From assembly GCF_014145325.1 (NCBI RefSeq), contig NZ_JACHTF010000001.1:186001-250000 (forward strand): a stretch of 64,000 nt of DNA, read 5' to 3'. This document shows, piece after piece, positions 28,490-37,825 of the stretch. A program made the position numbers and the translations under genes. The notes beneath the pieces were generated by a model. That model did not search any database. It had not been told where the DNA came from and was given only the letters and a program-made list of their open reading frames with translations. This DNA comes from Marilutibacter spongiae. Lineage in GTDB: Bacteria > Pseudomonadota > Gammaproteobacteria > Xanthomonadales > Xanthomonadaceae. How positions within the stretch are numbered: the first letter of the stretch is position 1; every line of letters begins with the position of its first letter.

Positions 28490-31429
28490 TCAGTACTCCG
28501 TGCTGACGGTGACGCCGTTGGCCGCCGTGACCCCGTATAGGCTGAGGTAGACATAGCCGGCGGGCGGGTGGTCCACCACGACGCTTTCGCTGTTCCCGGC
28601 GTTGGTCGAGCGGTAGTTGTGCGATGTCCGCGTGGCCCAGTTGCCGAGCGTGTTCACGAAGAGGTCGGCGTTGCCCGTGCCCCCCTTCATGGTGATCCGC
28701 AATGAGGCCGTGCCCTGTGGGATGTAGATGTACAGGTAGGCATGGTCGCCGGCGGCCACCGACACGGTGCGCGAGCAGTTCCTGCCCATGGCTTGCGCGC
28801 TGCCGGCGCACGCGGGCAGGTCGGCCCCGCCCGATACCGTGACGGCCTGCCGCCGGGTGTGCGTGGCCCCTGCGTCGTCGGTGACGGTGAGGGCGACGGT
28901 GTACGTCCCCGCGCTTGCGTAGGCATGGCTGGGACTGGTCGTCGTCGATCCAGAACCGTCGCCGAAGTCCCAGGCCCTCGACACGATGCGGCCGTCCGGG
29001 TCGGTCGAGGCGTCGGTGAATCGCGCCGCCAGCCCGTCCACCGCCACGCTGAACGCCGCGCTGGGCGCCTGGTTTGGCGTGCCGGCGCTGACGCTGACGG
29101 ACCGGCTGGTGCTGGAGCTGGCGCCCGCGTCGTCGGTGACCGTCAGCTGGACCGTGTAGCTGCCCGCGCTCGCGTAGGTGTGGCTGGGCGAGGCGGCGGT
29201 CGAACTGCTGCCGTCGCCGAAGCTCCAGCGACGGGACACGATGCGCCCGTCGGGATCGCTGGAGCCGTCGGTGAAGCGGGCGGTGAGCCCGGTCGCGCTG
29301 GCGCTGAAGGCGGCCACCGGTGGCGTGTTGCCGCTGCCGCCGCACGAGGGCGTGCCGGGCGTGGCGACGCAGGGGAGCCATGCCTTGAAGCCGGCATCGT
29401 TACCGGTGCCGATGCTGGCCATGAAGCCGGCGTAGCCAGCGTAGTCGCCCGGTCGCAGGTAGCCCAGGATCGAGTCGACCTGGCCGCGCCGCTGCTCGAA
29501 CATGTAGCGCACCGCGAGGTAGCCCCAGTTGTAGACCCGGGTCTGCCCGCTGTTGTAGTCGTTGCCGTAGATCGTGCTCAGGGCATGGGTCCCCTTCGCG
29601 GCCTCCTGCTGGGCGGCGGCATACAGGACGTCTCGATAGGAGTACGACATGTACTCGGCCAGGCCCTCGATCCACCAGATGGTGTCCTGCGAGATGGCGT
29701 CGCCGAAATCGCCGTGCATGTTGAAGCGTCCGTCCAGGTAGTGGACATACTCGTGGGTCAGGTTCCAGATCTCGAACGTCTCCGGCTGCAGCCATTCGGC
29801 CTCGTAGGCGATGAAGCGCGCCTGGTTGCCGCTGGCGGCGGGGTCGCCCTCCAGGTACATGCCGCCGTTGTTGGTGTCGATGCCGAAGATCGCCCCGGCA
29901 TACGTGCCGTAGTCCGTGCTGCTGTCGAAGACCACCATCTCGAGCGCCGAGTTGTTGTCGTCCCGGACCGGGACACCCCCGGTCTGCAGCCTGTCGTGGA
30001 AGTAGTCTTCCTGCCCACCGACGATCTGGCAGGTCTGCGCCAGTTCTGCGGCACTCATGGCCTGGGCGCGGATCCTGAGCGTCGGGCTGCAGGTATGCCG
30101 CAGCGGCAGGGCGGCGGCCTCGACGCGCGCGGCGAAGTCGCACAGGCCGTAGTAGCTGCAATTGGCCTTGTCGTAGTAGTCGACCATTTCGCCCACGCCG
30201 ACCCAAAGCGGAGCGGTGACGCCCGTGACCGCCGAGCGATCGATCACCGCCTTGGCGCGCGAACGCGACAGCGACTTCAGGGTCCCGCCGTATTGCAGGA
30301 AGCGTCCCAGCTCGCGTCCGGCGTTGGAGACGAGGTAGTCGTTTTCGCCGCCCATCAGGCTGAAGTTGCGGTTTACGAAGTCGTACAGCGTGTCGACGAT
30401 CGAGGTGTCGGCCTGGACGGCCTGCTGGAATGCTGCGTCATAGTGGCCGCGGAACAGCACCAGGAAGGCGTTGTTGGTGGCGGCGCGCATCCAGTAGTAG
30501 GCGTCGTAGCGGCTGTCGAAGGCATTCAGCAGTCGCTTGACGACGTACAGGTAGCGGGCGTTCTCGGTCGCGCTGTCGATCAGGGTGACGAACTCGGCGA
30601 GTATCTCGCCGTGCACGTCGTTGACCAGCCCAAAGTTGGCGTTGCCGGCGAAGGCATCCAGCGCCGGCCTGATCGCCGCGCGCAGGGCGCTGCCGTAGTC
30701 GCCGACGCTGCCGTCGTAGTACTGCACGTAGTAGCCCGCGCGCAGGAACAGGATCAATTGCAGCGTGCTGTCTTGGTTGCTGCCGTCGTAGCGACCCGCC
30801 GAGGTGGCGAGCGCATTGGCCACGCTGACCATCTTCGCTTCGTTGAAGGTGTCGCGGGCGAGGCTGCCGCCGAGCGAGAACAGGCCATTGATGCAGCTGG
30901 TGGTCGCGCCCTTGACGGCGGCGACCAGCGAGGCGCCGCTCAGCATCGCGAACTGGTCGCTGGTGCACGTGGCCGTGGTTGCCGCGGCGGCGGCCATGCC
31001 CGTTGCCTGCAGCGAGGGCCGGCGCAGCACGTTGGCTCGGGGGCTGGCGTGGTCGTAGGCGGTGTCGACCCACTGGCTGACCGGAGGCTGCCGGGGCATG
31101 CGGCGGGCGACCGCGCGGCGATCCTCCTGCACGTGCTGTCCGAACACCTGGCGTTCGGTCTGCGGCGATTTCTCTACGGCTTGGGCGCGACCCAGTTGGC
31201 GTTGCGCGGCAGTGCCATCGCGCAGCAGGGCGCTGCGGCGATGGGCACGGTCCCGTGGACCCGCGTGGTGCGCCCCGGCAGCCGTGATCGCGGTGGCCGC
31301 ATCGGGTGCGGGGCCCGTGACCAGGCCGGGCAGGCCATTCTGGCTGGCATAGCTGATGAACGACACGATGGCGGCGACGCTGCCGATCGTGGCCAGGCGC
31401 CGGGTACGGCGCTTGCGTGATGCTTGCAT
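28490..31429 (-). CDS. Secreted M9-family collagenase with two PKD domains and a PPC domain
   Basis: The 979-residue protein starts with a basic end and a hydrophobic signal-like segment (about residues 11-28), then a low-complexity basic stretch to about residue 140. The peptidase M9 region follows, with the zinc site HEYVH at 559-563 and the glutamate ligand candidate in WWIEGLAEYMS (E588). Two PKD domains (about 702-782 and 785-867) each have the WSFGDG or WDFGDG signature. A PPC-type domain ends the protein. M9 enzymes cut native collagen in host or environmental protein. The ATG at 31429 has a GGAGAA ribosome site. No transcription partner is seen. Confidence 0.9.
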   Translation of the reverse strand: MQASRKRRTRRLATIGSVAAIVSFISYASQNGLPGLVTGPAPDAATAITAAGAHHAGPRDRAHRRSALLRDGTAAQRQLGRAQAVEKSPQTERQVFGQHVQEDRRAVARRMPRQPPVSQWVDTAYDHASPRANVLRRPSLQATGMAAAAATTATCTSDQFAMLSGASLVAAVKGATTSCINGLFSLGGSLARDTFNEAKMVSVANALATSAGRYDGSNQDSTLQLILFLRAGYYVQYYDGSVGDYGSALRAAIRPALDAFAGNANFGLVNDVHGEILAEFVTLIDSATENARYLYVVKRLLNAFDSRYDAYYWMRAATNNAFLVLFRGHYDAAFQQAVQADTSIVDTLYDFVNRNFSLMGGENDYLVSNAGRELGRFLQYGGTLKSLSRSRAKAVIDRSAVTGVTAPLWVGVGEMVDYYDKANCSYYGLCDFAARVEAAALPLRHTCSPTLRIRAQAMSAAELAQTCQIVGGQEDYFHDRLQTGGVPVRDDNNSALEMVVFDSSTDYGTYAGAIFGIDTNNGGMYLEGDPAASGNQARFIAYEAEWLQPETFEIWNLTHEYVHYLDGRFNMHGDFGDAISQDTIWWIEGLAEYMSYSYRDVLYAAAQQEAAKGTHALSTIYGNDYNSGQTRVYNWGYLAVRYMFEQRRGQVDSILGYLRPGDYAGYAGFMASIGTGNDAGFKAWLPCVATPGTPSCGGSGNTPPVAAFSASATGLTARFTDGSSDPDGRIVSRRWSFGDGSSSTAASPSHTYASAGSYTVQLTVTDDAGASSSTSRSVSVSAGTPNQAPSAAFSVAVDGLAARFTDASTDPDGRIVSRAWDFGDGSGSTTTSPSHAYASAGTYTVALTVTDDAGATHTRRQAVTVSGGADLPACAGSAQAMGRNCSRTVSVAAGDHAYLYIYIPQGTASLRITMKGGTGNADLFVNTLGNWATRTSHNYRSTNAGNSESVVVDHPPAGYVYLSLYGVTAANGVTVSTEY

Positions 31430-31644
31430 TTCGGTTCTCCCTTGGATGTATAAGGCGGACGATTCCGCCGACGGCGCCCCCCTGCGCCTTGCCGATCGAT
31501 GCCCGGGACCTTGGGCCGCCCTGGCCGGTCCCGGGATGCTGCATGCGGGGAACGCGTCCCCGGCCCGCGTGCGCGTCCGCTGTGCACGTCGGGCGTGGTG
31601 CTCTGGTGTTCGTGTCCGGGACGCCGGTCCGCGTGTTGCGGCTC

Positions 31645-32859
31645 TCAGCCGAAAGGCCGGGTGATCGAGACCGCGGGCGGGGTGAACCAGCGGGCGCCCG
31701 TGCCGGTCACGTGGAAGTGGTCCTCGAGGCGGATGCCGAAGCGGCGCGGGACGACGATCATGGGTTCGTCGCTGAAGCACATGCCCTCCTGCAGCGGCGT
31801 GCGATCGCCCGGGACCAGGTAGGCCGGTTCGTGGATGGCCAGGCCGATGCCGTGCCCGGTGCGATGCGGCAGGCCGGGCAACCGGTAAGCGGGGCCGAGC
31901 CCGGCGCGGACCAGCAGGGACCGGGCGGCATCGTCGATGCGCTCGCAGGGGACGCCCACGCGGACCGCGTCGAAAGCGGCCTGCTGGGCTTCGCGTTCCA
32001 GCGCCCAGGTCGTGCGCTGGGCCTGGTCGGGCGTGCCGAACGCGTACGTGCGCGTGATGTCGGAGTGGTACCCCTGGACCTGGCAGCCGGTGTCGACCAG
32101 GACCAGGTCGTCCCGGCGAAGCCGTTGTTCTCCGGGCACGCCATGCGGATACGCGGTGGCCTCGCCGAACTGGACGGCACAGAAGGTGCTGCCGCCATCG
32201 GCCCCGAGGGCGCGATGGGTTTCGTCGATGAAGGCCCGCAGCTGCCGCGTGGTGACGCCTGGCTGCAGCGACTCGAACACCTGCTGCTGGACTTCCAGGG
32301 TGATGGACATGGCGTGCTGGATCAGCGCCAGCTCCGCGGCCGACTTGCGCAGCCGGCAGGCCTCGGTGACGGCCGCCGCGCTTTCCAGCGCCAGGGGACC
32401 GAGTGCGCGCTGAAGCGCCTCCACCATGAACCACGGGGCAAGGGGGTCCACCCCGGTCCGGCGGCAGCCGCCGTCGCGAAGCAGGGCCGCGACCAGCCGG
32501 GCCGGATCCTCGTGCTCCTGCCAGGTGCAGGTTTCGACCTCGACTTGGAGCGCGCCCCGCAACGAGCCGAGCTCGAACTCGGGGCACACGAGCCGGGGCG
32601 CTCCCGAGCGCGGCAGCACCATCGCCAGCAGGCGCTCCGTCCCGCCCCAGGGCAGGCCACTGAAATAGCGGAGGTTGGCCCCCGCAAGGATCACGCAGGC
32701 GTCCAGGCCGATGGAGGCCATGAGGCGCCGCGCCCGGGCGATGCGGTCAAGGTATTCCTCGCCTCGTATGGGGGCGGGACCAGGCGCGCCCCCCACGGGG
32801 ACCTCGTCGGGCCCCAGGTGCGGGTGGGAACACGGATAGCGGGCGGTCTGGGCAGGCAT
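31645..32859 (-). CDS. M24-family metallopeptidase (Xaa-Pro dipeptidase-like)
   Basis: The 404-residue protein has a creatinase-type N-terminal domain and a C-terminal pita-bread M24 domain. All five metal ligands can be found: VDTGCQ, SDITRTY, the His of GHGIGLAIHE, DEPMIV and RLEDHFHV. Such enzymes release amino acids before proline or cleave Xaa-Pro dipeptides in the cytoplasm. The start at 32859 is preferred by a weak GTGGA site; an in-frame ATG lies at 32898. It is divergent from a GntR regulator, which probably controls it. Confidence 0.88.
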   Translation of the reverse strand: MPAQTARYPCSHPHLGPDEVPVGGAPGPAPIRGEEYLDRIARARRLMASIGLDACVILAGANLRYFSGLPWGGTERLLAMVLPRSGAPRLVCPEFELGSLRGALQVEVETCTWQEHEDPARLVAALLRDGGCRRTGVDPLAPWFMVEALQRALGPLALESAAAVTEACRLRKSAAELALIQHAMSITLEVQQQVFESLQPGVTTRQLRAFIDETHRALGADGGSTFCAVQFGEATAYPHGVPGEQRLRRDDLVLVDTGCQVQGYHSDITRTYAFGTPDQAQRTTWALEREAQQAAFDAVRVGVPCERIDDAARSLLVRAGLGPAYRLPGLPHRTGHGIGLAIHEPAYLVPGDRTPLQEGMCFSDEPMIVVPRRFGIRLEDHFHVTGTGARWFTPPAVSITRPFG

Positions 32860-32917
32860 CGGCGGGGTCCACTGCAATGCCCGTCGGGCGGGCGTCATGA
32901 GGCGGCAACAATACTAA

Positions 32918-32938
32918 GGTATATAAGATACGGTATAC
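32918..32938. promoter_or_regulatory. GTATAC-containing operator candidate
   Basis: GGTATATAAGATACGGTATAC holds two related GTATA half sites in an AT-rich patch upstream of both the M24 gene and the gntR gene. FCD-type GntR proteins often bind GTATAC-like palindromes, so this is the best candidate site for the divergent regulator. Minus-strand -10-like TATA sequences overlap it. Confidence 0.45.
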
Positions 32939-33075
32939 AGTTTGAGAGAGGCGTCTCTGTTTGGGTCGACGGGCCCTTCGCACCGGGCTTGGCGACGCCG
33001 CCAGGGGCCTGGGCACGACTTTCGGAGGGCCCCTCGGCGGGGCGGACCGCGCATCGCGGCCGTTAGACTGGTGCG

Positions 33076-33729
33076 ATGAGCATCGTCAGCCGCAGCCTCT
33101 CCGACCAAGCCTTCGAGGTGATCCGCGAACGGATCCTTTCCGCGCGGATTCCCGCCCTTGCCCCGATCCGCCAGGAGGCCCTGGCCGAAGACCTCGGGAT
33201 CAGCAAGATTCCCCTGCGCGAGGCGCTGACGCGGCTGGAGCAGAGCGGCCTGTTGCGCTCGCTGCCCAACCGGGGCTTCTTCGTGCCGGCGCTGAGCGCG
33301 ACCGAGGCCGAGGAGGTGTTCGCCCTGCGGCTGAAGCTGGAGCCCGACGCCGCCGCCGATGCGTGCCTGGAAGCGGACGAGGCGCGCCGCGAAGCCGCGC
33401 GTTCGGCTCTGCGTGCCCTCGAGTCGGTCGATACGGGCGACAAGGCCGGACTGGCGACGCGCAACCGCAGCTTCCACCTGAGCCTGGTGCAGTCGGCGCG
33501 GCACCAGGTGACCGCGCAGCTGGTGGAACGCCTGCACCTGCTTGCCGATCGATACGTCCACAAGCATCTTGAGCCGGAAGGCCGATACCGTCGCGCGGAC
33601 GATGAACACCAGCGCCTGCTCGATGCCTGGCTCGACCGCGACACCGACCGGGTGCGGACGCTGCTGCGCGCGCACCTGCAGCTCACGCTCGACGACCTGC
33701 GCGTGCAGTTGGCCGCCGCCGGCGACTGA
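33076..33729 (+). CDS. GntR-family transcriptional regulator, FCD subfamily
   Basis: The 217-residue protein has an N-terminal winged helix-turn-helix (about residues 10-75, with LAEDLGISKIPLREALTRLE and the wing SLPNRGFFVP) and an all-helical FCD domain. The latter shows FALRLKLEPDAAADACLEA, the histidines of NRSFHLSLVQSARH and the DDEHQRLLDAWLDRD region that usually coordinates a metal or acid ligand. It is divergent from the M24 peptidase gene across a 216-base gap that holds a GTATAC-type site. It likely controls that gene and itself. The ligand is unknown. Confidence 0.9.
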   Translation: MSIVSRSLSDQAFEVIRERILSARIPALAPIRQEALAEDLGISKIPLREALTRLEQSGLLRSLPNRGFFVPALSATEAEEVFALRLKLEPDAAADACLEADEARREAARSALRALESVDTGDKAGLATRNRSFHLSLVQSARHQVTAQLVERLHLLADRYVHKHLEPEGRYRRADDEHQRLLDAWLDRDTDRVRTLLRAHLQLTLDDLRVQLAAAGD

Positions 33730-33850
33730 CGCGCGTCGCTGGGCTGGTGGCGCGCCTCCGCCATCTGGAACAATGCCCGCATCGCGCGCCGGCTTCGCAC
33801 AGCCTGCGCTCCCCCGGCCGACGCGGCCGGTCCAAATCCCAGGTGGCTCC

Positions 33851-35518
33851 ATGTCCCAGACGCTTCGAATCGCCATGGCCCAGTTCGACTTCCCGGTCGG
33901 CGCGGTCCAGGCCAATGCCGAACGCATCCTCGCGATGGTCAACGAGGCGCGCGACGAATACGGGGCCGACCTGGTGCTGTTCCCGGAGCTCGCCCTCAGT
34001 GGCTATCCGCCGGAGGACCTGTTGATGCGGCCGGGCTTCCTGGCCGACTGCCACGTCGAGATGGAGAAGCTGGCTGCGCGCGTCGCCGGCATCACCGCGG
34101 TGGTGGGGTGGCCGCAGTCGGCCGGCAGCGTGGTCTACAACGCGGCCAGCGTACTGCGCGATGGACGCGTCACGCATACCTACCGCAAGCGCGAGCTGCC
34201 GAACTACGCGGTGTTCGACGAGCGCCGCTACTTCACCCTCGATCCCGACGGCGAGACCTGCGTGTTCGAGGTCGACGGCATGCGCGTCGGCCTGGTGATC
34301 TGCGAGGACCTCTGGTTCGCCGAGCCGATGGCCGAAGCGGTGGCGGCCGGCGCCGAACTGCTGCTGGTGCCGAATGCCTCGCCCTTCGAGCGCGACAAGC
34401 ATGCCGACCGCGACGCCCTGCTGGGGCGCCGGATCCGCGAGAGCCGCGCGAATGGCCCCGGCGTCGCCATCGCCTACCTCAACCTGGTGGGTGGGCAGGA
34501 CGCGCTGATGTTCGACGGAGCGTCGGTGGTCGCCGACGCCGACGGCAGCGTGCACCCTGCCGCCGCGGCCTTCACCGACCAGTGGCTGGTGGTCGATTTC
34601 AACCGCGAGCACCGCGCCTTCCTGCCCGTGCAATGGATGGACGAGGGCGACGAGAGCCGCGATGCGCTGGCGTGGCGGGCCATCGTGCGCGGCACCGCCG
34701 ACTATTGCCGCAAGAACGGCTTCGGAAAAGTCTGGCTCGGGCTGTCGGGCGGGATCGATTCATCGCTGGTGCTGGCGCTGGCGGTCGACGCACTGGGCGC
34801 GGAGAACGTGACCGCGGTGCGGATGCCCTCGCGCTTTACCGCCGACCTGTCGAACGACCTGGCACAGGTGCAATGCGATTCGCTCGGGGTGCGCTTGCTG
34901 ACCCTGCCGATCGAGAAGCCGTTCCAGGGCTTCCTCGACGCGCTGGAAGGCACCTTCGAGGGCATCGATGTCGACACGACCGAGGAGAACCTGCAGTCGC
35001 GTACCCGCGGCGCCCTGCTGATGGCGCTGTCGAACAAGTTCGGGGGGCTGTTGCTGACGACCGGCAACAAGAGCGAGTACGCCGTCGGCTACGCCACCAT
35101 CTACGGCGACATGTGCGGCGGCTACGCCCCGATCAAGGACCTCTACAAGACCGAGGTCTATGCGCTGGCGCGCTGGCGCAACACCGTCGGCGGCAGCGCG
35201 CCCCACGGCGGGCAGGTGATCCCGCAGGAGGTGATCGACCGGGCGCCGTCGGCCGAGCTGCGCGCCGACCAGAAGGACCAGGACTCGCTCCCGCCCTACG
35301 ACGTGCTCGACGCCATCCTGTTGCGCTATGTCGACCAGGAGCAGTCGCGCGACGACATCGTCTCGGCCGGCTACGACGCGGCGACCGTCGACAAGGTCCT
35401 GCGCCTGGTGCGGATCAGCGAATGGAAGCGGCACCAGTCCGCGCCGGGACCGAAGGTCTCGCGCCGTGCCTTCAGCCGCGAGCGGCGCTACCCGATCACC
35501 AACGGCTACGGGTTCTGA
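33851..35518 (+). CDS. nadE: Glutamine-dependent NAD+ synthetase
   Basis: NadE makes NAD+ from nicotinic acid adenine dinucleotide, taking ammonia from glutamine. The 555-residue two-domain form has an N-terminal nitrilase-type glutaminase with the Glu-Lys-Cys triad in FPELALSGYP, TYRKRELPNY and LVICEDLWF. The C-terminal synthetase has the P-loop LGLSGGIDSSLVLALA and TTGNKSEYAVGYAT. The ATG at 33851 gives the expected N-terminus. A single gene after gntR; the 121-base gap shows no clear promoter. Confidence 0.97.
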   Translation: MSQTLRIAMAQFDFPVGAVQANAERILAMVNEARDEYGADLVLFPELALSGYPPEDLLMRPGFLADCHVEMEKLAARVAGITAVVGWPQSAGSVVYNAASVLRDGRVTHTYRKRELPNYAVFDERRYFTLDPDGETCVFEVDGMRVGLVICEDLWFAEPMAEAVAAGAELLLVPNASPFERDKHADRDALLGRRIRESRANGPGVAIAYLNLVGGQDALMFDGASVVADADGSVHPAAAAFTDQWLVVDFNREHRAFLPVQWMDEGDESRDALAWRAIVRGTADYCRKNGFGKVWLGLSGGIDSSLVLALAVDALGAENVTAVRMPSRFTADLSNDLAQVQCDSLGVRLLTLPIEKPFQGFLDALEGTFEGIDVDTTEENLQSRTRGALLMALSNKFGGLLLTTGNKSEYAVGYATIYGDMCGGYAPIKDLYKTEVYALARWRNTVGGSAPHGGQVIPQEVIDRAPSAELRADQKDQDSLPPYDVLDAILLRYVDQEQSRDDIVSAGYDAATVDKVLRLVRISEWKRHQSAPGPKVSRRAFSRERRYPITNGYGF

Positions 35519-35670
35519 ACGCGCGGGCATAAGCCCCGGAAGCGCGTGGACCCTCCGGCCCGCGGGACTTTCGGCCCCTCATCGCCTGGGGATGGGCTTT
35601 TTCTTCGGGGTCACCGCTGGAAGGAGCAGGTCCTGCTGGCGTCGAGGCAGGGGGCGGCCGCCCCGGCGAA

Positions 35671-35706
35671 GCGAAGAGCTGGATCCCAGCGTTCGCCGGG
35701 ATGACG
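35671..35706. repeat. Dispersed palindromic repeat-like segment
   Basis: GGATCCCAGCGTTCGCCGGGATGACGG resembles a short dispersed repeat known in many proteobacterial genomes, with ATCCC facing GGGAT. It lies in the convergent gap between nadE and bamD, just before the heptamer array. The match is from memory of the motif type, not from a database search. Confidence 0.5.
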
Positions 35707-35756
35707 GCGTTGGGCGAGGGCGGGAGTGGTGGCGAGCCGAGGCCCGTCCGACCCCC

Positions 35757-35833
35757 ATTCCCCATTCCCCATTCCCCATTCCCCATTCCCCATTCCCCAT
35801 TCCCCATTCCCCATTCCCCATTCCCCATTCCCC
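35757..35833. repeat. Heptamer microsatellite, ATTCCCC x 11
   Basis: Eleven consecutive perfect copies of ATTCCCC run from 35757 to 35833. The minus strand reads GGGGAAT repeated, giving many four-G tracts with three-base spacers, a classic quadruplex-forming pattern. Because 7 is not a multiple of 3 the copy number would change any reading frame, but no gene crosses it. It fills the convergent gap of 368 bases between nadE and bamD. Confidence 0.97.
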
Positions 35834-35834
35834 C

Positions 35835-35862
35835 AAAAAAAACGCCGCCCAGGGGGCGGCGT
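35835..35862 (-). terminator. Intrinsic terminator after bamD
   Basis: On the minus strand ACGCCGCCC pairs with GGGCGGCGT across a three-base loop and is followed by eight T. It is 24 bases after the bamD stop and abuts the heptamer array. Confidence 0.88.
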
Positions 35863-35886
35863 CCTCGCAACGGAAGCAGGCTCCCG

Positions 35887-36747
35887 TCACATGTTGTCGA
35901 GCGCCGACTTCTCGCCCGCGAAGGGGTTGAGCTTGCGCCAGTCGCTGGGATAGTCGGGCCAGTTCTTGCCGGCCAGGTACGGATGGTCGGGGTCCTTGGC
36001 CTGCAGCTCCTTGCGGGTGCTCTCGGCCAGCGCTTCGTTGCCCATGCCTTCGTAGGCGAGGGCGAGGGTGGCGATGGCGTCGTTCTGGTACATGCTGCCC
36101 GGGTAGGTCTTCATCAGGTAGGTGGCGCGGTTCGCCGCGGCCACGTAGGCCGTGCGCCGCAGGTAGTACAGGGCGACGTCCATCTGGTGGCGCGCGAAGG
36201 TATCGCGCAGTTCGGCCATCTTTTCCTCGGCGGCCGGCGCGTAGCGGCTGTTGGGGTAGCGGTCCACCACGAGCTGGAAGTCGTTGTAGGCCTGGCGCGG
36301 CGTCGAGAGGTCGCGCCGGCTGGAGTCCAGGCGCCACACGCGCTGCAGGAACACCGCGTCGCGGCTGGAGTTGGTCAGCCCGCGCAGGTAGTACAGGTAG
36401 GCCGCGTTGCGGTGGGTGGGGTAGGTGCGCAGGAAGCGGTCGATGCTGCTGATCGCGTCTTCGTGCTTGCCGGCCTTGTACTGGGCATAGGCGATTTCCA
36501 TCAGCGCCTGCTCGGTGTACGGGCCGTACGGGTACTGGGCGACCAGGCGCTTGAACGTGGTCTCCGCGCCGGCCCAGTTCTCGTTCTCCATCGACTTGTG
36601 CGCTTTCTGGTAGAGCGCTTCGACAGGCTGGCCTTCATCGGCGTCCTTGTCCTTGAAACGCGAGCAGCCGGTGGCCACGACGAGGGCGAGCACGAGGATG
36701 CCGGCCAGGCGGGGCAGGGAACGGGCGAGGGTGGAACTTGCGGTCAT
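35887..36747 (-). CDS. bamD: Outer membrane assembly lipoprotein BamD
   Basis: BamD is the essential lipoprotein partner of BamA in outer-membrane protein insertion. The 286-residue protein has a lipoprotein signal ([10 protein letters not shown] with Cys at about residue 28) and then TPR repeats, including [20 protein letters not shown] and [20 protein letters not shown]. Length fits the family. It is divergent from rluD, the standard arrangement in gammaproteobacteria. No strong ribosome site was seen before the ATG at 36747. Confidence 0.95.
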   Translation of the reverse strand: MTASSTLARSLPRLAGILVLALVVATGCSRFKDKDADEGQPVEALYQKAHKSMENENWAGAETTFKRLVAQYPYGPYTEQALMEIAYAQYKAGKHEDAISSIDRFLRTYPTHRNAAYLYYLRGLTNSSRDAVFLQRVWRLDSSRRDLSTPRQAYNDFQLVVDRYPNSRYAPAAEEKMAELRDTFARHQMDVALYYLRRTAYVAAANRATYLMKTYPGSMYQNDAIATLALAYEGMGNEALAESTRKELQAKDPDHPYLAGKNWPDYPSDWRKLNPFAGEKSALDNM

Positions 36748-36849
36748 GGGAGGCTTCAACGGGCGCCGAGGGCACGAACTGCCGATAATAGCAGTCCGGG
36801 CCCTCGTGGCCTTAATCGATGCCCAGCCCCGGCAAGGCCGCCCCAGACA

Positions 36850-37824
36850 ATGACCGATACCGCCTCCCAGTTGACCGCCACCGTCCCCGACCATGCCGCC
36901 GGACGGCGCTTCGACGCCGTCCTGGCCGAACTGTTCCCGGCCTACTCGCGTTCCCGCCTGGCCGCGTGGATCAAGTCCGGCGACGCCCTGCTGGACGGCC
37001 AGCAGGTCCGGCCGCGCGACCCGGTGCGCGGCGGCGAGGCCGTGGTGCTGCGGGTGGTCGAGGAGGTCCAGACCCATTCCGCGCCCGAGGCGATCCCGCT
37101 GGAGGTGCTGTTCGAGGACGAGCACGTCATCGTCATCAACAAGCCCGCGGGCCTGGTCGTCCACCCGGGCGCCGGGAATCCCGCCGGGACCCTCGTCAAC
37201 GCCCTGCTGCATCGCGACCCGAACCTGAACACGCTGGCCCGCGCCGGCATCGTGCACCGGCTCGACAAGGACACGTCCGGGGTCATGGTGGTGGCCCGCA
37301 CCCTGGTCGCCCACACCGCCCTGATCGAGCAGTTGTCCTCGCGCCAGGTCCATCGGCAGTACCTGGCCGTGGTGGTCGGGGCAATGGTCGCCGGCGGCAC
37401 CGCGGACTTCCCGATCGACCGCCATCCGCGCGACCGCATCCGCATGGCGGTGCGTGAGGACGGGCGCGAGGCGGTGACCCATTACCGCCTGCGCGAGCGC
37501 TTCCGTGCGCACACCCTGCTGGAGTGCCGGCTGGAGACCGGGCGGACCCACCAGATCCGCGTGCACATGGCCCACGTGAAGTACCCGATCATCGGCGATC
37601 CCATGTACGGCGGACCGCTGAAACTGCCGCGCGGGGCCACCCCCGAACTGGTCGAGGCGCTGCGGGGCTTCAAGCGGCAGGCGCTGCATGCCGAGACGCT
37701 TGAGTTCGCGCATCCGGTCAGCGGCGAGCCGGTCCGCTGTTCGGCGCCCATGCCGGCCGACATGCAGGCCCTGGTCGCGGTGCTTCGGGAAGACAGCCGC
37801 CTGGCCGACGAAGCGGCCCGCTGA
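36850..37824 (+). CDS. rluD: 23S rRNA pseudouridine synthase RluD
   Basis: RluD isomerises three uridines in helix 69 of 23S rRNA and is needed for normal ribosome assembly. The 324-residue protein has an N-terminal S4-like domain (residues 14-70), the catalytic motif HRLDKDTSG with its Asp near residue 140, and the [11 protein letters not shown] motif. The gene is divergent from bamD and is followed by pgeF two bases after its stop, the conserved gammaproteobacterial order. Confidence 0.97.
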   Translation: MTDTASQLTATVPDHAAGRRFDAVLAELFPAYSRSRLAAWIKSGDALLDGQQVRPRDPVRGGEAVVLRVVEEVQTHSAPEAIPLEVLFEDEHVIVINKPAGLVVHPGAGNPAGTLVNALLHRDPNLNTLARAGIVHRLDKDTSGVMVVARTLVAHTALIEQLSSRQVHRQYLAVVVGAMVAGGTADFPIDRHPRDRIRMAVREDGREAVTHYRLRERFRAHTLLECRLETGRTHQIRVHMAHVKYPIIGDPMYGGPLKLPRGATPELVEALRGFKRQALHAETLEFAHPVSGEPVRCSAPMPADMQALVAVLREDSRLADEAAR

Positions 37825-37825
37825 G

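Noticed and set aside
35611-35870. Open frames across the heptamer array encoding repeated Met-Gly-Asn-Gly-Glu-Trp units.
   Set aside because: The peptide repeats are a direct effect of the 7-base DNA repeat read in three frames. No start site, domain or conservation is seen.
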